From: Nocardia mikamii NBRC 108933
GTDB taxonomy: Bacteria; Actinomycetota; Actinomycetes; Mycobacteriales; Mycobacteriaceae
Assembly (NCBI RefSeq): GCF_001613505.1
Contig: NZ_BDCM01000010.1
Location: 264,232 to 328,231 of the forward strand
DNA: 64,000 bases
Direction: 5' to 3'
Part shown: positions 56,561-64,000 of the stretch, one piece after another
How the letters are laid out: each line of letters begins with the position of its first letter
Numbering within the stretch: the first letter of the stretch is position 1
Translations under genes and position numbers: made by a program
The notes under the pieces: generated by a model
Databases searched by the model: none
Told to the model about the DNA's origin: nothing
The model's input: the letters and a program-made list of their open reading frames with translations, nothing else

Positions 56561-56574
56561 TAGAACACGTTCCA
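56561..56574. promoter_or_regulatory. KstR-type box before the alpha/beta hydrolase
   Basis: TAGAACACGTTCCA fits TNNAACNNGTTNNA at every fixed base. It sits between the hydrolase start and the stop of the upstream alcohol dehydrogenase gene. Confidence 0.7.
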
Positions 56575-56595
56575 ATTCGATGGTACCGGGTGCGG

Positions 56596-57618
56596 TCAGC
56601 GGGCTCCGGGCAGCAGCACAGCCGCCCCGGCGAATCGACCGTGCGCCAGGTCGGCCAGGGCCCGGTCGGCGGATTCGAGCGGATAGGGGTTGATGCGAAC
56701 CTGCATCCGGTGCCGGGCGCAGAACTCCAGGAATTCACGCCCGTCCGCGCGGGTATTGGCGGTGACCGAACGGATCTCGCGCTCCTGGAACAGATGGCGC
56801 TGATAGTTCAGCACCGGGATATCCGTGAGGTGGATGCCGGCGATCGACAGCACACCACCGCGGTCCAGCCCCGCCAACGCGGGCAGCACGAGGTCCCCGA
56901 CCGGCGCGAACAGGATCGCCGAATCCAGCGGCACCGGCGGCGGATCGGCCGCGCCCTGCGCCGACGCCGCACCCAGGGCCAAGGCCAACTCCCGCGCGGC
57001 GGCGTCGCGGGTCATCACATGCACCTCGGCGCCCTGAGCCAGGGCGACCTGCGCGGCCAGATGCGCGCTGCCGCCGAAACCGTAGATGCCGAGCCGTCCT
57101 CCCGGCGGCAGCGACGCCCGCCGCAGCGCCCGGAAGCCGATGATGCCGGCACACAGCAGCGGGGCCAACTCCGCATCGGCGTATCCCGAGGGCAGCGGAT
57201 ACACGTAATCGGCAGGCGCCGTGGCATATTCGGCATAACCGCCGTCGGCGTCCCATCCGGTGTAGTGCGAATTCGGGCACAGATTCTCCGCGCCGCGACG
57301 ACAGTACGCACACACCCCGCAGGTGCTGCGCAACCACGCGATTCCGACCCGATCACCGGGCGCGACGGCCGCCGCCCCCGCGCCCACCGCGACCACCTCC
57401 CCGACGACCTCGTGGCCGGGCACCACCCGCTGCCGGTGCACCGGCAGATCCCCCTCCGCCACATGCAGGTCGGTGCGGCACACCCCGCAGGCCAACACGC
57501 GCACCAGCACCTCGCCCGCGGCCGGCTCCGGGATCGGGACCCGGGTGCGGACCGGCGGGGATTCGTCGATCGGGCCGGGCCGCACCACCTGCCAGGCGGC
57601 CATCGTCGCAGGATTCAT
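56596..57618 (-). CDS. Zinc-dependent alcohol dehydrogenase
   Basis: The 340-residue medium-chain dehydrogenase has catalytic zinc ligands in [16 protein letters not shown] and PGHEVVGEV, the structural zinc lobe [15 protein letters not shown], and a Rossmann motif [14 protein letters not shown]. It oxidises alcohols to aldehydes with NAD(P). The subgroup (AdhP-like, named zinc-binding alcohol dehydrogenase family) is common in actinobacteria. GGAAGGAG fixes the ATG at 57618. It may process fatty or short alcohols near the reductase and wax genes, which is inference. Confidence 0.9.
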   Translation of the reverse strand: MNPATMAAWQVVRPGPIDESPPVRTRVPIPEPAAGEVLVRVLACGVCRTDLHVAEGDLPVHRQRVVPGHEVVGEVVAVGAGAAAVAPGDRVGIAWLRSTCGVCAYCRRGAENLCPNSHYTGWDADGGYAEYATAPADYVYPLPSGYADAELAPLLCAGIIGFRALRRASLPPGGRLGIYGFGGSAHLAAQVALAQGAEVHVMTRDAAARELALALGAASAQGAADPPPVPLDSAILFAPVGDLVLPALAGLDRGGVLSIAGIHLTDIPVLNYQRHLFQEREIRSVTANTRADGREFLEFCARHRMQVRINPYPLESADRALADLAHGRFAGAAVLLPGAR

Positions 57619-57753
57619 CGCACTCCTTCCGACACCGGAACGCCCGCGCCACGGCGGGAAGATCGATGGTAGTCGTGGGCGCGGACGGACCCGGCACATC
57701 CGGCCGCCGAGGCGGTCCCGAGCACTGGAACACGGCGTTGATAGCGTCGCCGA

Positions 57754-58767
57754 GTGCCCCCGCCGTCGACCGCCTTCACGCTGCCCATCGGGCGGGTGCA
57801 CGCGATCGTCGACCTGGCGCGCCGGCGCGGCTGGGACACCGGAGAACTGCTCGCCGAAGCCGGCATCGCGCCGCAACTGCTGAACCAGGGACGCGCCCGC
57901 GTCACCGTCGGGCAAGCCGTGCATCTGGTGCAGCAATTGTGGCGCAGCACCGACGACGAACTACTCGGATTGGGCCGTCACCCGATGCCGCGCGGCACCT
58001 TCCGGCTGGTGTGCTTCGCCCTGCTCGGTTCCCGCGATCTCGCCGGCGCACTACACCGGTTCCGGATGTTCCAGAAGGCCCTGCCGGGATTCCCGCCGCT
58101 CCAGCTCGACACCGACGCCCGCGAGACCCGAATCGCATTCGACCTCAGCGATATCCGCCATCCGCACGGCCTGATCATCGACACCATGCTGATGGTCGTC
58201 TACCGTTTCCTGGACTGGTCGGTGGGCGGCTCGCTGCGACTGCTGCGCGCCGAAGTCCCCTATCCGCCCAACGATCTCGACGACTACGACCTGATCTTCG
58301 GTGCGCCGGTCCGCTTTTCGGCACCGAACGCGGCCCTGGTCTTCGATGCCGACGTCCTCACCGCGCCCCTCGTGCGCGACGAGGACGATCTGCTGCGCTT
58401 CCTGCGCAACGCCCCCGAGGCCGTCATCGGCCGCGGCGACGATTCGGTGTCCACCGCGGCGCAGGTACGCCGCATCCTGGAACGCGGCGGACCACGGCAC
58501 TGGCCCGGCGTCGAGCAGATCGCCGGCGAACTGGCCGTCAGCCCCGCCACACTGCGCCGCAAACTGAGCGACGAACACACCTCACCCAGCCGCATCCGCG
58601 AACAGATCCTGCGCGATGCCGCGATCGCGGCCCTCGTCCGCGGCGAGACGGTGACGGCGGTATCACGACGGCTCGGCTTCTCCGAACCCAGCGCCTTCTC
58701 CCGCGCGTTCCGGCGCTGGACCGGCAGCTCCCCCGGCTCCTATCGCGGCCCCGCCGCCGCACCCTGA
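57754..58767 (+). CDS. AraC-family regulator (arabinose-binding-like N-terminal domain)
   Basis: The 337-residue protein has an N-terminal sensor region of about 210 residues ([20 protein letters not shown] is the typical block of the Arabinose_bd/OruR type) and a C-terminal AraC double helix-turn-helix: [20 protein letters not shown] and [31 protein letters not shown]. It is divergent from the alcohol dehydrogenase and just upstream of an acyl-CoA dehydrogenase, either of which could be its target. The GTG follows TAGCGT by six bases, so the mRNA may be leaderless. Confidence 0.9.
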   Translation: MPPPSTAFTLPIGRVHAIVDLARRRGWDTGELLAEAGIAPQLLNQGRARVTVGQAVHLVQQLWRSTDDELLGLGRHPMPRGTFRLVCFALLGSRDLAGALHRFRMFQKALPGFPPLQLDTDARETRIAFDLSDIRHPHGLIIDTMLMVVYRFLDWSVGGSLRLLRAEVPYPPNDLDDYDLIFGAPVRFSAPNAALVFDADVLTAPLVRDEDDLLRFLRNAPEAVIGRGDDSVSTAAQVRRILERGGPRHWPGVEQIAGELAVSPATLRRKLSDEHTSPSRIREQILRDAAIAALVRGETVTAVSRRLGFSEPSAFSRAFRRWTGSSPGSYRGPAAAP

Positions 58768-58867
58768 GCGATCCGGTCACAAGATCGAGCGCTGCGGTCA
58801 TTGGCCGGCGCGCAGCGCGCTCCTACCTTGGCGAACGAACACCGTATTCGACCAGAGGAGTTTCCCC

Positions 58868-60013
58868 GTGCCGGTGCATCGGTCCCCGTGGATGGACGAA
58901 GATCTCGACGCGCTCACCGATTTGGCGCGCCGCTTCTTCGAGAAGGAATGCGCACCGAACGAGGATCGCTGGGGCCGCCAGCACCACGTCGACCGCGAAA
59001 TCTGGAATCGCGCAGGCGAACTGGGGCTGCTGTGCATCTCCATCCCCGAGGAGTACGGCGGTGGCGGCGGCACCTTCGCCCACGAAGCCGTGATCGCGAT
59101 CGAGCAGACCCGGGCCATGGCGCCCAGCCTCGGCAACCCGGTGCACTCCACGATCGTCGCGCACTACATCAACGCCTACGGCACCGAGGAACAGAAGCAG
59201 GCGTGGCTGCCGAAGATGGCCTCCGGCGAAATCGTCGCCGCCATCGCCATGACCGAACCGGGCACCGGCTCCGACCTGCAAGGCATCCGCACCCGGGCCG
59301 TCGCCGACGGTGACCACTACGTCATCGACGGCGCCAAGACCTTCATCTCCAACGGCCTGCTCGCCGATCTGGTGATCGTCGCCGCCAAGACCTCCGAAGG
59401 CAAAGGCGCGGAATCGGTTTCGCTGATCGCCGTCGAAACCGACCGTGAGGGATTCCGCCGCGGCCGCAACCTGGAGAAGGTCGGCCAGCACGGCCAGGAC
59501 ACCTGCGAACTCTTCTTCGACGCCGTGCGCGTCCCGAAGACCAACCTCCTCGGCGCCACCGAAGGCACCGGCTTCATCCAGCTCATGCAGCAACTCCCCC
59601 AGGAACGCCTCATCCTGGCCGTCGCCGCCGCCGCGGCGATCGAGAAGACCGTCGAAATGACCGTCGCCTACACCAAGGAACGCCAGGCCTTCGGCAAACC
59701 CATCTTCAACTTCCAGAACACCCAGTTCACCCTCGCCGAATGCGACACCATCGCCTCGGTCGCGTGGGCCTTCCTCGACGACTGCGTCGCCAAACACCTC
59801 CGCGCCGAACTCGACATCCCCACCGCCGCCAAGGCGAAATGGTGGCTGACGGAACAGCAGTGCCGCGTCGCCGACGAATGCCTGCAGTTGTTCGGCGGGT
59901 ACGGATACATGGCGGAATATCCGATTTCGCGGGTATTCACGGATGCGCGAATTCAGAAGATCTATGGGGGGACGAACGAGATCATGAAACTGATTATCGG
60001 GCGTAGTCTGTAG
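58868..60013 (+). CDS. Acyl-CoA dehydrogenase
   Basis: The 381-residue enzyme has the N-terminal helical domain, the FAD/substrate loop AIAMTEPGTGSDLQGI near residue 137, TKERQAFGKPIFNFQNTQF, and the C-terminal CLQLFGGYGYMAEYPISRVF and IYGGTNEIMKLIIGRSL. The Glu found after IY in short/medium-chain enzymes is Gly here, so the catalytic base should lie in the earlier helix as in long-chain or isovaleryl types. It introduces the alpha-beta double bond in an acyl-CoA. GAGGAG precedes the GTG. It ends at the border of the decayed mobile region. Confidence 0.93.
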   Translation: MPVHRSPWMDEDLDALTDLARRFFEKECAPNEDRWGRQHHVDREIWNRAGELGLLCISIPEEYGGGGGTFAHEAVIAIEQTRAMAPSLGNPVHSTIVAHYINAYGTEEQKQAWLPKMASGEIVAAIAMTEPGTGSDLQGIRTRAVADGDHYVIDGAKTFISNGLLADLVIVAAKTSEGKGAESVSLIAVETDREGFRRGRNLEKVGQHGQDTCELFFDAVRVPKTNLLGATEGTGFIQLMQQLPQERLILAVAAAAAIEKTVEMTVAYTKERQAFGKPIFNFQNTQFTLAECDTIASVAWAFLDDCVAKHLRAELDIPTAAKAKWWLTEQQCRVADECLQLFGGYGYMAEYPISRVFTDARIQKIYGGTNEIMKLIIGRSL

Positions 60014-60020
60014 ATTTCCT

Positions 60021-60072
60021 GGTGAGAGGCGGTTTTCGGGGTCAGGAAGCAGCTGCTGTCCCGTCTCTCACC
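60021..60072. repeat. Imperfect hairpin at the edge of the mobile remnant
   Basis: GGTGAGAGGCGG and CCGTCTCTCACC pair at 11 of 12 positions across 28 bases. It lies just after the acyl-CoA dehydrogenase stop and covers the integrase remnant's stop codon; it may be a terminator for both converging genes. Confidence 0.5.
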
Positions 60073-60540
60073 GGAATCGCTGTCTAAATTTTCGGGTACC
60101 CCCCAGGGGGTTTCCGCCATTCGGTTGGAAGATGTCAACGATGACGGAGACCGTGTGGGAGTCGTGGTCGGGCCACAGATGCGTGTACACCTGCGGGGTG
60201 ACGTTCGCGCTTGTGTGGCCTAACCGCGCCTGCACGGTCTTGACCGAGGCGCCTTTCGCGATCAGCGCGGAGGCGTAGAAGTGCCGCAAGTCGTGCCACG
60301 TGAACCCGCGCGGCACGCCCGCCTTGACACCATTTCGCGGAACCGTTGCCCCATCCCGTCGGCGGACCACGGCCGACCCGCCTTGGTATGGAACAGCAAG
60401 TCGCTTCTCCCACGATCAACGGTCGCGAGGAAGGCGCTGAGTTCACGATGAGCTTCCGCCGGCAGCGGTACGGTGCGCTCGGTGGCAGCCCAGCAGCGGA
60501 CGCGCGCCGCAGCCCCTGTCCACGACGCCGGGAGTGCCTG
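60068..60540 (-). pseudogene. Frameshifted C-terminal remnant of a tyrosine integrase
   Basis: The last 100 residues hold the tyrosine recombinase end: RGFTWHDLRHFYASALIAKG, VQARLGHTSANVT, and the catalytic Tyr in QVYTHLWPDH. Just upstream, in another frame, the translation ERTVPLPAEAHRELSAFLAT followed by DLLFHTKAGRPWSADGMGQR is the preceding part of the same domain. The frame changes by one base near 60320. Further upstream the frame meets stop codons near 60570-60600 and the N-terminal half is missing. It is therefore a dead phage or ICE integrase. Confidence 0.8.
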
Positions 60541-60678
60541 ATGGGTTTCGTCCGTCCTACCGGTAGAGACGGGTTATCGAAGGTCAGGAATTCATTGGAT
60601 GTCCGAGGAAGCAAACCATTGCACGGCAAGCGGCCTGCACCGTAGCACCTGGGAGGCGTTGGGCGTGTACCCGAAAAG

Positions 60679-60706
60679 TGTTGCTGGACAATGCCGTCCA
60701 GCAACA
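60679..60706. repeat. 11-bp inverted repeat next to the resolvase remnant
   Basis: TGTTGCTGGAC and GTCCAGCAACA pair perfectly around a 6-base centre. It lies about 75 bases before the resolvase helix-turn-helix remnant and could be a leftover recombination or end sequence of a transposon. Confidence 0.45.
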
Positions 60707-60781
60707 TTTCCTACATCGCCGAGCGCTGCGTGAGCCCCCTTCGAGTCGCGGGCCCCTACTGGAAGTGGGAACCGAATACGC

Positions 60782-60928
60782 CGGAAAGGGGCCGCTATCG
60801 CCGAACTGGCGGAGCTGTTCGAGGTGTCGCGCCCGACGGTGTACCGAGCCCTCGCCCGCGCCGGCATCACGGGCAGCCAGCGGATGCGCCATGACCGCCG
60901 CAACCACGTATTCTCTACCCCGGTCTGA
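60782..60928 (+). pseudogene. C-terminal helix-turn-helix of a serine resolvase, truncated
   Basis: The frame RKGAAIAELAELFEVSRPTV followed by YRALARAG is the DNA-binding tail of Tn3-family resolvases and invertases. It ends at the TGA at 60926-60928 after a short basic tail. The catalytic serine domain is absent upstream, so this is a fragment of an old transposon or integrative element. Confidence 0.65.
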
Positions 60929-60936
60929 ACACCCCC

Positions 60937-61764
60937 ATGGGAAGCGAGCACCACACCGTGTCGATCACTGCTGACAGAGCCGCCCTCACCGACCCCGCAC
61001 GGCTGGCCGCGGTACGCCGTTACGAGATCCTCGACGCTCCAACCGACGGCCAGTTCGACACCATCGCGGCGACCGCAGCAGCGGTGTGCGGCACCCCGAT
61101 CGCCACGGTCAGCATCGTCGACGCCGACCGGGTCTGGTTCGCTGCGGCCAAGGGACTGGATGGTGTGGCGCAGGTCGGCACGGAACCGGGACTGTGCGCG
61201 TCGGCGTTCTGCGCCGAGGGCCCGTACGTGGTCAACGACGCGGTCACGGACCCGCGCACCCTCGATCATCCGTTGGTACGTGGTGAGCTGGGGCTGCGGT
61301 TCTACGCCGCCGCCCCGATCGTCACCTCCGACGGGCACCACCTCGGCACCGTTACCGCAATCGACGCCATGCCTCGGGAGTTGAGCGAGGTGCAGAGGAC
61401 CGTGCTCGGCTATCTCGCCGACCAGGTCGCGCAGCACCTGGAGCTGCGTCTGGCCACCATCAAGGCGGTACGCGCCGAACGCCAGTTGCGCGACGATGCC
61501 GAGCATCGCGCCGCTGCCGCCGCCGAGCTCGCCGCCCAGATGCGAGCCGCGGCTGCCGTACAGGCCACCACCCCGCACCCTGAGCACTGCCAGCTTGGCG
61601 GCACTGCCGGCTGCACCGCACCGGCCGAGCTGAAGGTCGCCGATTCCTGGGGCGACTCGGCCTGGGGCCGCACCCCCCACGTCGAAGAGGCCATCCTCAA
61701 CGTCCGTTCGGTGTTCATCGCCAACGAGGAACTCGGTGGCCTGGCCGCCTACCTCAACCGCTGA
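60937..61764 (+). CDS. GAF-domain sensor-like protein
   Basis: The 275-residue protein has one GAF domain at about residues 30-175: TAAAVCGTPIATVSIVDADR, FCAEGPYVVNDAVTDPRTLD and FYAAAPIVTSDGHHLGTVTA. A helical linker rich in Ala and Arg follows, then a conserved-looking tail with HVEEAILNVRSVFIANEELG. GAF domains bind small molecules or heme; no output domain is seen. The ATG at 60937 has no strong ribosome site; GTG 60958 is an alternative start, and TATTCT at 60909-60914 may be a -10. It appears intact, unlike its neighbours. Confidence 0.75.
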   Translation: MGSEHHTVSITADRAALTDPARLAAVRRYEILDAPTDGQFDTIAATAAAVCGTPIATVSIVDADRVWFAAAKGLDGVAQVGTEPGLCASAFCAEGPYVVNDAVTDPRTLDHPLVRGELGLRFYAAAPIVTSDGHHLGTVTAIDAMPRELSEVQRTVLGYLADQVAQHLELRLATIKAVRAERQLRDDAEHRAAAAAELAAQMRAAAAVQATTPHPEHCQLGGTAGCTAPAELKVADSWGDSAWGRTPHVEEAILNVRSVFIANEELGGLAAYLNR

Positions 61765-61847
61765 CCGTCAGCACGAACCAACCTCCCGGCCCGGGGGCGC
61801 CGTAGCATCGGCCGAATTTCGGGCGGATATGGCGTAGTTGCTGGTCA

Positions 61848-62021
61848 GTGAGTGCGAGAGGCGCCGGGGCCGGTGAGGCTGCCAAGTTCACGCATGGCCC
61901 GCGGGATGGTTTGAATGCCGCGGTGAGCTGGTTCGGCTGGGCGGCAACGGCTCTCATCGTGGCCGGCGCGATCGTGGCCGCGGCCGCGATCACCGTGTTG
62001 GTACGCGTGGCCCGTGTTTGA
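61848..62021 (+). CDS. Small single-pass membrane protein, 57 residues
   Basis: From GTG 61848 the product begins MSARGAGAGEAAKFTHGPRD and ends with one helix (WFGWAATALIVAGAIVAAAA, then ITVLVRVARV). The hydrophobic run, high GC3 and clean stop suggest a real gene. The ribosome site is weak. No family is recognised. It lies after the GAF gene and might be co-transcribed with it. Confidence 0.45.
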   Translation: MSARGAGAGEAAKFTHGPRDGLNAAVSWFGWAATALIVAGAIVAAAAITVLVRVARV

Positions 62022-62155
62022 CGCGTCCCCTAACTTCCAGCAACCGATTGACCTCTCGGCAGCCAAGCCAAGTACCAACCGAGCACCTCCGCAGCCCGAG
62101 CCGCTACGGCATATCGTTGCTTGTCAAGCCGTTGTCGTTGTCTTTCGCGCGATTA

Positions 62156-62647
62156 CTACCTGAACCCCTGTAGAGACGGCATCGCCCCGGCTCGCAGACC
62201 AGATGGCGCGCATGCCATTTCATCCCAACAGAAGGCGATGTCATCGTCCAGAATGTCGTCGGAGTATTCGTTTCCGGCCATCATGGCCGCCAAGACCGAA
62301 TATCCCAGTTCCCGCATCCGGGGTTCGAGGAATCGGGTCACCGCTGCCGACCGGACGGATGTGGCGGTGTTTTCGCGCACGCCACGACGTGCGTTGGCGA
62401 TCTGTCGCGCGTAACCGTCCAGCAGCAGCGCGCAGCCCAGGCTCTCGCTGGGGCTCAGGCCCGCGCCGCTCAACACTTTCAGGATCGCCTCCGTCCAGCC
62501 CAGCAGATGCGGTGTCACCGGTGCCCCGCGGATCGGTAGATCGCAGAGCCACGGATGTATGTCGCATCGGTCGATCATCGCTCGTGTCCAGAGCCCTGCT
62601 GACCGTTTCGCGCAACCGATCCGGTGGCAGCCTTCGACGATCAGCAC
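62156..62647 (-). pseudogene. TetR-family C-terminal ligand domain without HTH
   Basis: The frame encodes about 140 residues of a TetR-type ligand-binding domain: MIDRCDIHPWLCDLP, HLLGWTEAILKVLSGAGLSP, ARQIANARRGVRENTA and FLEPRMRELGYSVLAAMMAG. The N-terminal helix-turn-helix is missing; the 23 codons before MIDR do not resemble it, and no other frame upstream does. It is probably a truncated regulator gene. Confidence 0.6.
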
Positions 62648-63343
62648 GACTTCCCGACACCCGAGCCGCCGAGGCCCTCATCGCATTTCGCCGTACACGG
62701 GCTCTGGCGTTGGCGGACCGGAGCACAGGTGCGGGATTCTTCTGCAGTGAGCCGGGTAGTGCGTCGGTAGGTCACCGCATCCGCCCGGGTGTATGCGGAG
62801 ATCGAGAGCGCGCCGGTTCACATGGGCAGCCGGCGCGCTCGCCCACCCGAAACCGACATCCACCGTCCGCACGCGGCTGAATATCGTCGTACCGGGCAGA
62901 AGGCGCGTCTGCCGCGTGGCGTTCGGGCCGGCGGCGTCACCGGCCGGCCCGAACGCCACCAGTAGCCAAGTGGCCGACGATTGATCGACAGGATGCTGTC
63001 ACCCTCAGGCTCAATCGCGTGTCCGGAGCGCCATCGCCACTGCCTCGTAGGCAGGTTCCTGCGGCGTCAGTGTGGTCGCAGTGTGGGGCCGCTGCGACCA
63101 GTCCCGGCACGTACTCCCGTGCTCTGGCTCGCGGTTCCGTCCGACAGAACCCGGTCCCCGATCCGCGCCATCAACGAATCCAGTTCGGCCACCAGCCGAT
63201 CCAACATCACCCGACAGGTCTACCAGCAGCAATTCATGCGAGTGACGTTGCAGTATTAACGGCTGCGCCTACACACCCCCATACGGCATACAGCCACACA
63301 CACCTGGGGTCATCGGCTTGCCGCCGAACTACGCCCCCACCGG
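62648..63343. other. Gene-poor stretch in the mobile remnant
   Basis: I see no well-supported gene here. A minus-strand ORF at 63067-63207 (46 codons, starting MLDRLVAELDSLMARIGDR) has protein-like composition but no ribosome site or family. A long hairpin occupies 62916-62959. Confidence 0.35.
62916..62959. repeat. 16-bp perfect inverted repeat
   Basis: GTGGCGTTCGGGCCGG and CCGGCCCGAACGCCAC pair perfectly around a 12-base loop. It could end transcription from either side, or be a leftover element end. Confidence 0.55.
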
Positions 63344-63601
63344 CTACGGCTGGGCTGGTCGGACTTCGCTTGCCTTGCGGTACTTTCCGTGTCCGCCCTC
63401 GCCGAGGACCCATGTCACCGGCATGCCCGGCGTGATCAGTTCTTCGTCGCCCTTGTACTCCCAAGGTCGACGCCAGCGAGTACTACGCAGCCCGATGACG
63501 CGATCGATATCGCCGGCCTGGGCGCGGACGATTTCGAGCACGCAAGACTCCTGTAGCCGAAACCGAGAAGCACCCAGGCGGTCGATGCTTCTACTCGTCA
63601 C
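63344..63601 (-). CDS. Hypothetical protein of 85 residues
   Basis: From GTG 63601 the product begins with a basic helix (SIDRLGASRFRLQESC) and continues VLEIVRAQAGDIDRVIGLRS, RPWEYKGDEELITPGMPVTW and a Gly/Lys-rich end. The composition looks coding and GGGAAG lies just upstream. No family is recognised. It may be cargo of the decayed element. Confidence 0.4.
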   Translation of the reverse strand: MTSRSIDRLGASRFRLQESCVLEIVRAQAGDIDRVIGLRSTRWRRPWEYKGDEELITPGMPVTWVLGEGGHGKYRKASEVRPAQP

Positions 63602-63715
63602 GCTTCCCGGTGGTCACCCACCCGAGGCCAGTCGCACTACCACCGAGGCTCTCGGGCTTCCGATCGCGCCATGGTGTGGCGGCACACCGAATCGGCCCCC
63701 GGCCGGGCGTGAGAT

Positions 63716-63832
63716 ATGCCGTGGCACAACCTAATCGGCGTCTGTATCGAGCTGACCTGCACCGCGCTGCCGCTTACCCTCGAAGAGGACATCGAACCGC
63801 AGGGGGATGACCGCTATGCCGAGCCTTCGTGA
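63716..63832 (+). CDS. Possible 38-residue ORF
   Basis: The frame MPWHNLIGVCIELTCTAL continues with an acidic stretch LTLEEDIEPQGDDRYAEPS and stops at 63830-63832. The composition is protein-like, but there is no good ribosome site. It may be the end of a larger broken gene, since the frame is closed by a TGA just upstream at 63710-63712. Confidence 0.3.
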   Translation: MPWHNLIGVCIELTCTALPLTLEEDIEPQGDDRYAEPS

Positions 63833-63896
63833 GGAGTACGAGAACGCGCGGTCCCGGCTCAGACACCTGGATCGGCACGGCGGCGACCCCCGGTAG
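63816..63896 (+). CDS. Possible 26-residue ORF overlapping the previous one
   Basis: ATG 63816 follows AGGGGGATGACCGCT, a fair ribosome site. The product begins MPSLREEYENARSRLRHLDR, a charged amphipathic helix. It overlaps the preceding ORF by 17 bases, which would suit translational coupling. No family is recognised. Confidence 0.3.
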   Translation: MPSLREEYENARSRLRHLDRHGGDPR

Positions 63897-64000
63897 TTCC
63901 GATGCCAGGTTGTCCAGGGGAGCGAGCCGGCCCTGCAAGTGCGGTGCCCCCGCGCGCGATGTTCATTCGCCGGATTGCAGTAGGCCGGCGCAGACGGCGT

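Noticed and set aside
60014..60075. A tRNA 3' end acting as integration site beside the integrase remnant
   Set aside because: No tRNA arm sequence or CCA-type end could be recognised; only a hairpin is visible.

Overview
The window is high-GC DNA from a mycolic-acid actinobacterium, most probably Nocardia or a close relative. The strongest evidence is gene order. BlaI/M56 peptidase, guaB1, two CNNM/CBS proteins, glcB, a von Willebrand A protein, gcvP, a MerR regulator, a DUF151 nuclease, an ftsR-type MerR, garA, gcvH and a pgsA-like gene lie in the order of the Mycobacterium tuberculosis interval Rv1846c to Rv1822. WhiB, IdeR-type iron boxes, KstR-type boxes, a CYP125-like P450 and a wax ester synthase also fit this group.

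Layout. 0-4.2 kb: an iron-uptake locus (FhuF-like protein, two FecCD permeases, ATPase) with two IdeR-type boxes. 4.2-7.4 kb: BlaI, M56 peptidase and a DEAD-box helicase. 7.5-9.8 kb: ethanolamine ammonia-lyase eutBC, isolated from other eut genes. 9.9-16.1 kb: DUF1992, an F420/FMN-type oxidoreductase, guaB1, two CNNM proteins and a conserved actinobacterial protein. 16-24 kb: accessory genes (NTF2-like proteins, secreted LVIVD-repeat plus DUF305 pair, hotdog-like protein, TetR with a divergent membrane protein, SMI1/KNR4 protein, methyltransferase). 24-30.9 kb: glcB, quinone reductase, a small-peptide/HNH/WhiB cluster, VWA protein and HxlR regulator. 30.9-38.1 kb: glycine cleavage genes with a tandem glycine riboswitch, interleaved with the GarA phosphoswitch and two MerR regulators. 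38-60 kb: lipid and sterol-type metabolism (GMC oxidoreductase, acyl-CoA oxidase-like protein, CYP125-like P450, fatty acyl-CoA reductase, wax ester synthase, alpha/beta hydrolase, alcohol dehydrogenase, AraC regulator, acyl-CoA dehydrogenase) mixed with asnB, heme oxygenase and ThrE. 60-64 kb: a gene-poor decayed mobile region with a frameshifted integrase, a resolvase tail, a truncated TetR gene, a GAF protein and very small ORFs.

Functionally the core joins the glyoxylate shunt (malate synthase), glycine cleavage and the GarA switch, so it handles C2/C1 units. The right half looks built for growth on lipids and for storing them. Three 14-bp sites of the KstR type (TNNAACNNGTTNNA, one with a single mismatch) sit before the P450, the wax ester synthase and the hydrolase, suggesting shared control by a sterol/lipid regulator encoded elsewhere.

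Many genes have a -10-like hexamer 6-9 bases before an ATG or GTG and no Shine-Dalgarno, so leaderless transcripts are probably common. No tRNA, rRNA or CRISPR array was found. I saw no clear-cut new defence or biosynthetic system. The most novel-looking elements are the peptide/HNH/WhiB cluster, the KstR-type sites on the wax-ester genes, and the tetR promoter whose spacer is itself an inverted repeat.
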